Positions 45,473 to 56,448 of a stretch of DNA of 64,000 bases are shown here, one piece after another. The position numbers and the translations under genes are program-made. A model generated the notes under the pieces. That model was not told the DNA's origin and made no database searches. It saw nothing but the letters and a program-made list of their open reading frames with translations. How positions within the stretch are numbered: the stretch's first letter is position 1; the number at the start of each line of letters is the position of its first letter. This stretch comes from Plicaturopsis crispa FD-325 SS-3 (lineage: Eukaryota > Basidiomycota > Agaricomycetes > Amylocorticiales > Amylocorticiaceae), in the NCBI GenBank assembly GCA_000827205.1, contig KN832556.1, positions 1,213,849-1,277,848 of the forward strand, given 5' to 3'.

Positions 45473-46231
45473 GCGATTCGGACGTGTGTTGAGTGTTATC
45501 ACCCTTCTGAGTGGTCAATAAACGAGCTGGAGAGAGCCCGAAGTGTCACTCAACTTATGGGCGTCTGCTTTGTGCATCTCCGCGTTGTTTGTGCATCAGG
45601 TGAGTCAAGTTCATTCTGCCACGGCACACCCCGAAGGCGCGTACATCATCGTGATTCGTCCATGTTAATCTCATCGTGTACCACCCTCAACAGTTATGAC
45701 CTTCTTTCGCGTGTCTAGGACGATCGCCTCAGGCTGGACTCTGTCGTGCCTCGGCGATTCGCACCAGCGTCTCACGCATCCTCTCACGCAGCCTGCCACT
45801 CACCATCGATATCACCTCGTGGTCTCGTGTGCTCCCCCCTGTAATCCCGCTATCGCACTGTGTCATATCTTCCCCGCTTCCCCGGCCTCGCAAATGCGTT
45901 CTAATGAATGCTGTTCACGATCTATGAGTGATTAGGGGCTCACGGTTACACTACTTTCGACAATTTACTCGGTCACCGGGTGTGTTATGGAATATGTTTA
46001 TACACAGTTTTGAGCGAGCTATGTAGGTCCAGAAGGCTTGAGCACTGAGCAGAGTTCAGTCCCTGGTTCGGTCAATCAAGACCGCGGGCGAAGAAGATAC
46101 ATAAAAAGTCGTGATCCACTCCGTTCAATTTGCCGCTTGAATACTTCTCTCCTCGACTCCTTCTCCGTCTCGTTTTTCGCCTCTGTTTCTCCTACCTCTG
46201 TCGCTCTTTTCACTTCTTTAGTCCCAAAAAA
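45473..46231. other. Intergenic and 5' UTR of the GT61 gene
   Basis: About 760 bases, with no gene. CT-rich tracts near 46140-46215 lead into the first exon of the GT61 gene. Confidence 0.45.
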
Positions 46232-48278
46232 ATGTGAGTATCGTATACACTCGCAAAAGCTCTTTGGAAATAAACGAAATCACACAGGCCCCCGGGACTG
46301 TTCCGTATGGTCTCTCGGCGCGACGCGCTTCTCCTTCTGCTCGGGGCAGCGGCGACCCAGCTTTTCAGCGCGCTGTTTTCACCTCAAACGCTCACGACGA
46401 GCTCTATTGTAATCAACACTCACGATAACGTGCACCCAGCGTCCCACTACCCTGCAAATGATAATGTCCCTGCCTTCCCCGACGGCGTTCCGGACCCGTT
46501 ACTGTCGTCACCCGTCGTGGACAAACCAGCCTCGGGCGACTGGCCAAACACTCACGAAGAAGAGGAACCACATCTCCCAGAAGTCGCGCGCACACCAGAA
46601 ACAGCTGTCCTAGCGCACGCGCCAGGATGGACGGTTTTCCGCGACCTCTACATGGCGAACGGCACGCTGTTCGCCGTCTCCTCGAAACCTGCGTCGGAGT
46701 TTCCCCCGGCCAGGATGATGACGAGCACCGGGCTGCCTGGCTTCAACACGCCAGAGAACATCGCCGCGCGGGAGCCGACAGACGCTGAGTTCCAGGTCAT
46801 CAGTGTCGCAGAAGCGCGCTTGCGGTGGGGGGATGGCGATGTGGCGGAGCGCGTATCATCAGTCGATGGGAGCACCTTTCTGTTCAATGATCCCGACCAA
46901 TGTGCGTCTACTTTTCCCTTTTCTCCATAATCATGGCGCTTAATGCATATTGCAGTCCTAACCCATTATTACCACTTCTCTGCGGAGTTGCTCTTCGGCA
47001 CGCAAGCGTTTTGGACGGGCGCCTTTTCAGACCCCCCTCCCCCGACTCGTGCCATATTCACACACGCGTCCTCCACCCGATGGCGCGACACGCCCGGCTT
47101 CAACGCATACGTCCTGCGCGCGGCATATCCCGGCATCGCAGTCGAGAGCGTCGACGACTGGGAAGACCGCATCGCCGCAACCGTGCCCCCGTCCGCCGAC
47201 ATCCCCGCGCCCCATTACGCCGACGTGCACTCTGGTGCGCCGCCCAGTGCGGATCCGGAGATAGTGTACAGCGAGGAGAAGCTCCTGATCAGCGGGATAC
47301 GCGGGGCGAGGCTCCACCGCGAGGCGAATGCGCAGGAGAGGGCGTGGCGCTTCGATAATGTGCTACTCGTCGACCGGAGTGCGGCGCACCGCGGGGAGAT
47401 ATGCGGCTCCAAGACCCAGCGGACGGCGAGCGAGAGCGTGGAATGGATGCGCGCGCAGAAGCGCATTGACGAGCATGGCCATTGGTGGGATGCCGTCAGG
47501 GAGCGCGTCGTACGATTCGCTGGTGGAAACGGAGATGCGAAGGCGCTCGCGAGCTTGGGAGAGCAAGCGCCGATTGTCATCACATATATCTCGCGTCAGG
47601 GGAGTCGGCGGCGACTCAGGGAAGCGGATCATGATCTCTTGGTGCACGAACTAGAAGCGCTTGTCGCGCGAAAGAATGCTGCAGCGGGGTCGAAGGGGAG
47701 GCAGTGGGAGTTGAATATCCTCGAGGCCCAGCGAATGTCGAAGGATGAGCAGGTGCGCGCCGCAGCACGGACCACGGTGAGCCTCGCCATCTTCTTCTGT
47801 CTCCTTCCCATCTGACATGGCTGGTCGTGGTAGATTCTCCTGGGTGTGCATGGAAATGGTCTGACGCACCTGCTGTGGATGACCCCCACGCCGCAGAGCG
47901 CTGTGATCGAGATGTTCATACCGACAGGTGTTGCCCACGAGTAAGTGTATCCTGTACCCTCTCACTCGACGGTATCTGACCCGTGTGTGGTAGCTACGGC
48001 TGGACGACAAGAGATGGCTTGGGGAGGGCGTATTACGCCGTATGGAACGACACGTAAGTCCCGGCGCTCGAGTTTATCTCGCACCGAGTCTTCCTTTTCG
48101 GCACCCTAAATATGTGCTTATGTGGTCATCCTATAGGTATCACGACGGCGCTGAGACGCGCAAAATGGGCGCAAACTACCCGGACGAATTCCACGGCACA
48201 AACATACCCGTGTACGGGCCCACCGTCGCGCGTCTTATCGAGGAACACGTCGCAAAGACAGAAGTCCCCCGAGCATAA
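46232..48278 (+). CDS. GT61-family glycosyltransferase (DUF563), type II membrane protein
   Basis: Exons join in frame. The first ATG seems to be split by an intron (AT at 46232-46233, intron 46234-46287, G at 46288), giving MPPGLFRMVSRRDALLLLLG; the in-frame ATG at 46307 is the alternative. A short basic cytosolic end and one membrane anchor (ALLLLLGAAATQLFSALF) precede a stem and the catalytic region. YYHFSAELLFGTQAFW lies early. The GT61 hallmark ILLGVHGNGLTHLLWMTPTP, with SAVIEMFIP, lies late, and a C-terminal YHDGAETRKMGANYPDEFHG block follows. GT61 includes EGF-type O-GlcNAc transferase, plant xylosyl- and arabinosyltransferases and the cryptococcal Cxt1 relatives, so a Golgi or ER glycan role is expected. 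Donor and acceptor are unknown. Confidence 0.85.
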
Positions 48279-48642
48279 GTACCCCTGCGACATATCATAT
48301 ACACTATTTATTATAATCTGGGACCGTTATTAAGTATTGGGATGCACCACGACACCATGCGTTCCCTCGTTTTGCTGCTTGAGTTTTGGGCTAATTATTG
48401 GTGCTGTTCCTTTGGGACTTGTTGTAGGCTCTGGTGTGCGTTTGTAATTAAGCATGCTGCTTTGCTTTCTGTAAATTGTAGACTGTGTTTCGCACTGATA
48501 TGGTTCAGCTTCATCGGGAAGGGAGACATTTGACATTCGTGTCACTGATGCGATGCGTATCTGAATTGTGGGTTTACAGTCGGAGACATTGTACAGTACA
48601 TGAGGCCTGAGGCCAGAGGTCCGTGATTCATAGCGGCTCGTT
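48279..48642. other. Convergent 3' region, no gene seen
   Basis: 364 bases between the GT61 gene and the CBM12-like gene. No supported feature. Confidence 0.45.
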
Positions 48643-50121
48643 TCAAGCATAGCACAGAACAGCGTATTCCTGTAGCAGATCGGTATGTTAATACCCGTAC
48701 AACGTTATAGAGTGGAAAATCGCACCTTCACTCTCACTTCAGAATTACCGTAGGGGATATACGCCCCATCGAGCTTCTCGCTCGCCTTCCCGGGGTGCTC
48801 AGCTCCCTTGTGCGGCGCCTTCGCAACGTAGATAGGCGTGCCATCGGACTCACGGCCTCCCTCTACAGGGCGATACCCGAGGCCAGCCAAATTCAGGTGC
48901 CCCGAGGTGTTGACCCAGCGCAGGCCGGCCATGTTTCCTACGAGAATTTCGTATGTCCCAAGCTGCGCAAGGATGAGTAATCAATACACGAATGAGAGAA
49001 TGGCAGGCTCACCTGGATCTCTTCCTTGTGGTAACCGATGACAGCGCCCTTCTGGAAGACGTTGGAAGCTTTACCGATCACTACCACGCCAGAGTTCAGT
49101 CAAAGCAATAAAAGCTAAACGAGCAGAGCACTAACGGATTCCACCCTAGCAGACAGAGTGAGTAACAACACTAGTACCATGACTAGAATGCGCTTACCTC
49201 GTAGAAAGCCCTTGCAATGTAAAGGATCCAGTCGTGCTCTTGGCCAACGACAATGGCGTCCCGTGGAATGTTGGTGCCCTCATTGAGGATCCAAGTAGCG
49301 GGTCCACGAGGCCCGTACTGGCGGTAGTGAGCAGTACGCTGCTCGGCATCCTTGATCCAATTCTGAAGAGCCCAAGTGAGGGCCTTTTTCTGAATAGATT
49401 TGTGTCAGCACGTATAGTCGACTCCGGAATCCATAGGGGAAAAAACCTCTTCTTCGTTCTTCTTGTGCTCCTTAAAGGCCAAGAGACCCCCTCCGAGGAG
49501 TGCGGCGCCAGCAAGGAGGCCGCCGCCAACCTATTCAGACCAATTAGCAAGTCATCGACATACACCACAAAAGATCTACCTCGAGCTCTTTCCTGCGCTT
49601 CTCATCAAGATCCCACCAGTGTTTCTTCTGCTCGTCGTGCCCGACCTGAGTGTCGCCGCTCTGATAGCCGCCTATAACCACACCACGTTAACCTCTAAAC
49701 CAAGAGCAATGGTTTAAAAAACGTGCGTCGCCTACCTTGCTGCGGAGGGGGCTGATTCTGGTTCTGATTGTAGCTCGGCTTGTCATCGCCTGACCACTGC
49801 TGCTGCGGTGGCTGCTGATATTGTGGCTGATATTGTTGATGCTGTCCGCTGCCATTATCGTCATCAGAGAGACGACCCCATAGTGCCGGCGTCGCAGATG
49901 GGGCCCAGTCAGACTGTGAAACGAGGTTGGACTTCGCGGCAGCTAGCAGTTACGCAAAGACTCTGCAAACCTGAGACTGATGTGCCTGGATAATCTTGTA
50001 TTTATGCCCTGCCAATGGGGTGAGCCACCGTCCAGACTGCAGGCAATCATACTCCCGCACCTTCGTATTCCACGACGGATCCTGCTCCGTAGTATGTGCC
50101 CGGCTCCCAAAGGTCAACCAT
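48643..50121 (-). CDS. CBM5/12-like chitin-binding module plus DUF3421 protein
   Basis: Minus-strand, many short exons. MVDLWEPGTYYGAGSVVEYE starts a CBM5/12-type module (W-x-x-G-x-x-Y...V-x-Y-x-G). A 51-nt intron leads to HKYKIIQAHQSQ, and the next exon starts SDWAP. A Gln/Asn/Pro-rich linker (QYQPQYQQPPQQQWSGDD) follows, then a segment ELEVGGGLLAGAALLGGGLL that is membrane-like or Gly-rich. The DUF3421 (DM9-like) domain covers AIVVGQEHDWILYIARAFYE, GKASNVFQKGAVIGYHKEE and YEILVG. A last exon (from 48669) ends the repeat as EVRVKEYAVLCYA. There is no signal peptide at this start; an upstream in-frame ATG at 50235 adds no signal either. It is probably intracellular. The function is unknown, and the architecture is recurrent in mushrooms. 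Confidence 0.72.
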
Positions 50122-50928
50122 CGTTGTGTCGGTGATAGGTGGAGGTGGAGGTTTAGATGTAGTATCGAGACTAGCAAGCTCTAAAGACTGCGGCGAAACA
50201 AGTCCGTCTTTTATATGTGGATAGCCCTTAGGCAATGCCTATCCCCGGGTGGCGTCATGGACTTCGAACGTATTCTATAAGTTTCAAGTGTTCAATCGAT
50301 CAGTGTGAACGGTGAAAGGTAGGCTTCCAAGCACCACGCAATGCGTCTGGGTCGTGTAGATTGGTGCATTCGATGCAACGGTGGAGACTTCGGGTGACAG
50401 GGACAGTCCCGGTATCGATATCGATAGGTGTACCCAGATCACCATGTTTAGCCACGGGGTGCAATATCACACATTTAAAATAGACCAACGGGTGCGGGTG
50501 AAGGTGAAGTGTAAGGCGCATTTGGCTATAGAAAACCAGTACTTAAGCAATACGGCATGATAAACATGTTGAGCAGAACGTACCACTATTTTTATATCGG
50601 ACAAACAACGCACTAGGAGTTTGAGATTGGTCGCCTCGAGCAACCCTGGAACAATTTCAAACGATTGTCAGGTGTTAGAGCGTGTTCAGAGAGAATAGTT
50701 TAGTCCAGGTCTAGGCGGCGGGCCGGTAGAAGTCTCGTAAGCTCAGAAGGCATTTGGCGCCCCGAACTGGACAGCTGAACTGTTCCTCGAAAGCTATGTT
50801 CATTTCGACATACAACATGGACAACATAAAGAAAACACATGAGAACTATGGGATGCAACCAAAAGAAAATGGGATAAACTTAATTTAATGATGATGAGCT
50901 TGGATGTGGAGCATAAACGTCGATGATG
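50122..50928. other. Intergenic, promoter of the CBM12-like gene
   Basis: About 800 bases. A 14-bp perfect palindrome TATCGATATCGATA occurs near 50413-50426. No gene supported. Confidence 0.4.
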
Positions 50929-53900
50929 TCAAGTAGGTGGCCAGGAGGTATAACCGGGTTGACGTTCGGTCTCGCCCCAGTTTTCCCAAGCCCATCGCTG
51001 CCAGTCGGAGATGGTGACGGAAAAACCTCTCCAAACCGCGTATGCGACAGCTTTCCACCCTTTGTCGTTGATGTGGGAAGGGAGAGAAAAAATTGACCAC
51101 CCCGAGATTTCATCTGAAACCATGGAGTGCCGATAAGCGTCAGGATTGGTGATGTGTAAATGAAGTTCCGGGTTGAAAGGGTCGTAGTATGTTGTCAGGA
51201 AAAGGTGACGCGCCCGTGATATAGACATGCTGCAGAACATGTCGTTAGATTACGAAGATCGTCAACAGGGGAGAAACTCACCGGTACATCGCGATGATGA
51301 ACACGGCCTGCAGTGCGACGATAGCCCAAAATATCCAAGAGTTCATCTGCACCCACGATAAACGGCGATTAGCAAAAGCGGGCTGGAATAGGGCATTAGA
51401 CGAGGTGATAGCATGTACGCTGGCAGCTCACCAATAGTTTGTGCTTCTTCATGCTCTCTCGAAGAGGCTCGTAGTTGTTTCTCATGTCATTGTCACCGTG
51501 GCGAGCCATTCGCAACGTCTGAGATAGTTTACTCCTGGTATCTCGAGCAGTTCGAGAAACGCTGACAAGTTCCGTGAAGCGGTCCTTGTCAATGCTTGAT
51601 TCATCACTGGACCTGATGATTGCAAACCATTAGCGAGGAGCACAGTCGCCTTCATATAAAAATGCGTACTTGTCGAATTCCTTCAGTCCATTCGCAAGTT
51701 CGGCAAGAGACCGACGAACGCGTGAGATTGCCTCGTTGTGTGACAGCGGGACGTCATCCTCTTCACTTTTGACCTCATCAGTTGTCTCAGCTTCGTCCAC
51801 CTCACGGCCCATAGCGTCCACCACTCTGACCGTGCTTTTGCCCCGAGAGTCAGTGGTCTCTTCGCTCTTCGTGGCCTTAGGTTCCTCTGGCGCAGCAAGC
51901 TGCTCACGGCCAAAGGCGTCAACGACACGGACGCTGGGAGACTTGCGCTGAGAACGAGGCGAAGGAGGGCCAGATCCAAGTGTCACAGACGATTCCACTA
52001 CCGGTGTACCGTTGGCTTCCTTCTTGGTATCATCCACCTTCCCGTTCGCAATATTCTTCGCTTTGGCGGAGCCCCAAAACGCCTTTTCAACATGACTTGA
52101 ATCATCGTGGTCGGGTAGATGCCCATCCACTTCCGCAGAGGTATCCGCCACGCCTTCGGACGATTCAGCAGCCTCCACATCGAATCGGACCTTCAAGATA
52201 CTCTTTCGTTTCGCAGAAAGTGACGAAAGTGAGGAGGTCCACCCTCCAGGAGGAGCAGGGGTAGGTCCAGGCAGTGAATCCGCCCTGGAAAGCGATGCCA
52301 CCGGAGTAGCAAGGCCATTCTGCGGTCGATGTTCGTCGGCCTCCGACAACGAATGCGACCTTACACGTTCTGGGGGGACCGGCGTATTCGACCAAGCACC
52401 AGGCGCCTTTGGAGTCTTCGTTGTTGTCATGTCCACGAGACCGTTTTGACTCGTTTGTTCCGTCTCAGTATCTGTTGCATCCTCAGGCGGCTCGAACCTT
52501 CTCGGAGCGACAGGGGTAGTAGTCCATGCACCTGGAGGTTTCGGTGTTTTCACTGAGGCGAGCTCACTGGCATTGATTGTGATCGGTGTTCTGTCGTCGT
52601 TGTCATTCTCATCATCTGAGGAGGACGAAGGCCCGGGGAGTGCGGGGAGCTCAGGCATACCCTTGGGAGGGGGCGGCGTCTCGAATTCGAGCTTAGATGC
52701 ACTGAATGACGGGCGACGTGGAGGCGTGGTCAACTCAAGGATTGGTTGGGATCGCGCGGGCGTGTCTGAGGGTGGGGTAGGCGGCGGAGAGAGTGATTGA
52801 GTGGGAGGGGAGATGATCTCTGGAACACTAGAGGTCCTATCTTTCACGAGGTGCTCGGGTGGCGTCGACGGCGGAGAAGAAACTGCATTGTCGGTGGGTG
52901 GCGGTAGCACGGTACGTAGAACGGGTGTACCCTCCGGCGACGGAGATTCCATGTCGCTCCCTATAAAGCATCAGCAATGGAGCCCTTATGATGGGTCAGC
53001 AAGTACATACCGAATACCGAATCCTCATGGCGGGGGCCTTCCTCATCTTTGGCAAGGACTTCCTCAATACGGATCCGAGGTGGAATCCCTCCCGCCGACT
53101 CACTAAGCTCCGTCGTGGTTCGTTTGTGTCCCTTACCTGGTGAGCGCACAGGTATGTGACTCGGCTTGATGGAACCTGCTGTGCGACTAGTCGGTCGGGA
53201 GCCCGGCGACGGTGACGGCGACGACGGCATGCGCACGTGCCCACGTCGTTCGGGCGATTCCTTGTCAAGCTCAAGTGGCGGCAGCGGCGACCGGCTCCGA
53301 GGAAACGACCAGCCGAAGCGCGAGTTCCGTTCCTGCGATTGACTTTCAGATTCTTGAGGATGTTCTTCGAGGGGCGGAGGAAGGGGTGATGTGGGTCGCG
53401 CGGGGTAGGACAAAGGACGCGTACGTTTCACGTGAGATCTACTAAGGCTGGAATTTGGTCTGGGCTGCGGTGACGACGCGCGGGGAGAAGATTTTTCTTG
53501 CACCTTCAGTGATGAGCGGCTCGTAGTCTTGTGCAGAGACGGCTTGCCATACCCTGGCGACTTGAGACTTTCAGCCCGAGCCCTGTCGTGGGAATGCGAA
53601 TGCGTACGCGAAGGTGACGGTGACGGTGGCGTAGGGGAAACAGCGCGTCTTTCCTTAGGGCTGTCCACTCGCAATTTCTCGATAGAGTGCGAGTGTAGAT
53701 GTTTATGCGAGGGTGAAGGCGGAAGCGGTGACCCTGACCTACTGATATGACCCGAGCCAGACGGATGCTGATGCCATTTAGGTCGCGGTGCATTCCAATT
53801 TCTCTCTCGTTCATGCACGATCTCCTTGACCTCCTCGTCCACAGGCGACCCCGCACGCGAGGATGAAAAAGAGAACGCAGGGGAATGCGAGCGCTGGTGC

Positions 53901-55701
53901 AACGACGGGTGTTCTGGTGTTAGCAGAGATGCCGCAGAGTCTGGGCGAGTCGGATGCGACTGAGTACGCGAACGCTCGTGGCCTGGGGAGCCTGCGTGGT
54001 TGCCGAGGCTTGACGTGGGCCGGTGGTTGCTTAAGCTAGACAACGGTCTTGGTGACTTCGGCGGTTGTCTTTTATTCCAAAGCTGTTCGCGCTCAGCATT
54101 GCGTTCCTTCTCAAGCTCTTTAATGCGCTCGCGATCTACGTCTCATTCAGCCAATTGCCGGTGGTATGATCTACTAAAACATCGCCACTCACATTCTGCC
54201 TGCGATCCAAACGAGCTGTCACGCGATGACATCGACGCCATGCTGCTTCTTCGCGAAAGTCCACGTCCACCTTCTTCCTTCCCAAATAGGTGTGGAGACC
54301 CACTCCTTGAGCTGTTTATCGATCCATGTGAGTGACGATGGTGTAGATCGGGGGTCGGCGGGGGCTTCGGGTGCGGTTTATTCCATTCGCGTTCACGTTC
54401 ACGCTGAATGCCATCATTGTTTGAACTTGCACGCGACGCTATGCAAAAAATTAGCATCCTTGATAGAAGAGCACGATAGCCACGCACATGAGCGGGATGG
54501 GTACTCCTGGCTGACCCGCCGCGTATGACCATTCGTCTTTTCGTCGGAAAATGACTTCGAATGGGATATCTTCGTACGCGAGCGCTGTGGTGAGGTCTGG
54601 GTCGGGGGGAATGACACTGCACGGCAGATAAGTACATTCTAAAGCATGTGCGAGATGAGACGAAGGCACATACATGGTCGCTGTGAGTCCCCGTCATAAC
54701 TATCAAAGCCCTTCAGGGCTTGGTTCATCTCCGAATCCTGGTCAAGTAGATCTATACAACGCATTCAATAACTGCGAGTTTCGGTTGTGGCAATACGCAC
54801 TAGACTCAAATTGCATCTGTGAGGGCATTTGGAGAGAACGCTGGGGTGTGCTGGTGGCCGCTGGCGGTGTATCAAGTGTAGAGTCAAGGCTAAGGTGTCG
54901 CAGAAATTCACGGCTGCCATTAGCGGGTATCGTTGACACTGTATGTCCGTCAAAGCGCGAAATCAATGGTAGGTACGACACACTCACAATCCTTTCCGCG
55001 TGAATTGGCCAATCGTTCACGCAATATGTCGAATGTAGTCGCTTGAGACGAGCGAAAAGAGGCTTCGGATGGCGGGTCGAATTCTACGCAATGGCTTCAG
55101 ACTGTATCATGATAGACGCAAAGTAGATACACATACTGCTGGCAGATTTGTCGCCCTCTTCATCACTCATACTTTTCCGTTTTCCCTTGTGTTTAGCGCG
55201 CTCGCGAACCACCCGGGGACTGCCCTCCACCTCGCTGACGTCGATACTATTCCGCCGCGGACGTCCCTTCTGCGGTGTATCGCCTGCGTCGCGAAGGGCA
55301 CGCGAAAAGATGTCTTTCAGACTCTCCTGCGCAATGCTAGATGCCGGGCTGAAGCGAGGCGGGTCGAAATCAGAATCGAGCTCTGACGGCGGCGCGTCGT
55401 CCCGCTTGGGTGAACTTTGTCTTAATTTCGGAGCGAGAGCGAGGAGCGAACGTAGACGCGACGCCGGAGAAGACACCGAAGCAGACTGGAGAGGGGGCGT
55501 TCCAGCATCCGCAGGAGAGTTCAAAGCCGCAATGGTCGACAATCTCGGTGTCGAATGCGCATCGTCGTCGTCGCTGTTCAACTCGACCAGTCGGGATGGG
55601 CCAGCGAGTGGTGTATTCGGGCTGCTACCGTCGTCATTGTTCGGACTTTGGCTATGTCGGCTAAGCCTGAGACGGGGTATCGCAAGAGAAGGGGTATCCA
55701 T
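50929..55701 (-). CDS. Large disordered, C-terminally membrane-anchored protein, unassigned
   Basis: One long minus-strand gene of about 1,400 residues. Exon joins agree in phase from MDTPSLAIPRLRLSRHSQSP (ATG at 55701) through KFDPPSEASFRSSQATTFDI, MQFESNLLDQDSEMNQALKG and IVIPPDPDLTTALAYEDIPF to the Ser/Pro/His-rich middle and the C-terminus. Three segments share E-R-x-x-W-N-x-P-x-P-K (REREREWNKPHPKPP; EREQLWNKRQPPKSP; HERERNWNAPRPKW). Three others share K-T-P-x-P-P-G-A-W-x-x-T-P (near 52.2-52.5 kb). Near the end come a short helix (VRRSLAELANGLKEFDK), a transmembrane segment (NSWIFWAIVALQAVFIIAMY) and a conserved-looking tail with FLTTYYDPFNPELHLHIT. The single tail anchor suggests an ER, nuclear-envelope or spindle-pole-linked scaffold, but I recognise no named family. 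It could be two genes; the phase continuity argues for one. Confidence 0.6.
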
Positions 55702-56448
55702 GTCGGCGGCGACGAGCAGGTGCCCGTCGACGGAGAAATTGAGAGGAACAGGTGAAAGCCTGACAAGACAATTGTTTTGGCGTATTTTGTGGCCGGTTGA
55801 CGCTTTCCATCCGGAACCACCACCATTGTCTTCGCAGTGCAGCTCGTTTCTTCTCCAATACAAGCAAAACCCAGTGCCCATTGCCTTGGCAAGTTCTCAA
55901 AATCACTCGCTGTAGTCGTTTGCCAGGCTTGACGGGCAAATTGCCTTATGAACGGCCTCGAAATACCAAGATGACACAACTCGCGATCCTACTTCGATTC
56001 TGCCTACTCACGGGCCGCCTAGTGGACTCGAGATCAACCATATCGTCCAGCTCCCAGGACTCGACTCGCTAGTTATGCCGTGTATTATGCCGTGCCCTAT
56101 ACAAAAGATGCCTCAGCTATGCAAGCTCTGGACGCATGATTGTCACTATCGTTTTTTACCCGAGCTCAGACGGCCCGCGCCTGCTCATTGACCGTTGTAC
56201 GTGCCTTCAAGTCGGACTTTTGTCGCAGCGTACCTGTACATTGCAAGGTACCGTCATGAATTGGCCTATGTTGACTAGGCGCGTGGACAGTTAATGTGCT
56301 CCTTACTCCCTACGTATTCCCCGCATCGCGAGGAAATGCCGACGGGTTGAGACGGGCCCGGTGAGTGCACCTGTGCTACATTTGCATCCATATAAAGTCT
56401 CATGGGATGGCATTCTTTCCATAAGCTGAGGTGTCTGAATTTCTCGTC
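55702..56448. other. Divergent intergenic region
   Basis: About 750 bases between the large scaffold gene and the mannanase gene. The minus-strand frame stays open upstream of the chosen start to 55881, so a longer N-terminus is possible. It otherwise holds promoters. Confidence 0.4.
56391..56396 (+). promoter_or_regulatory. TATA box of the mannanase gene
   Basis: TATAAA about 55 bases before the start codon, fitting an inducible secreted-enzyme promoter. Confidence 0.6.
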
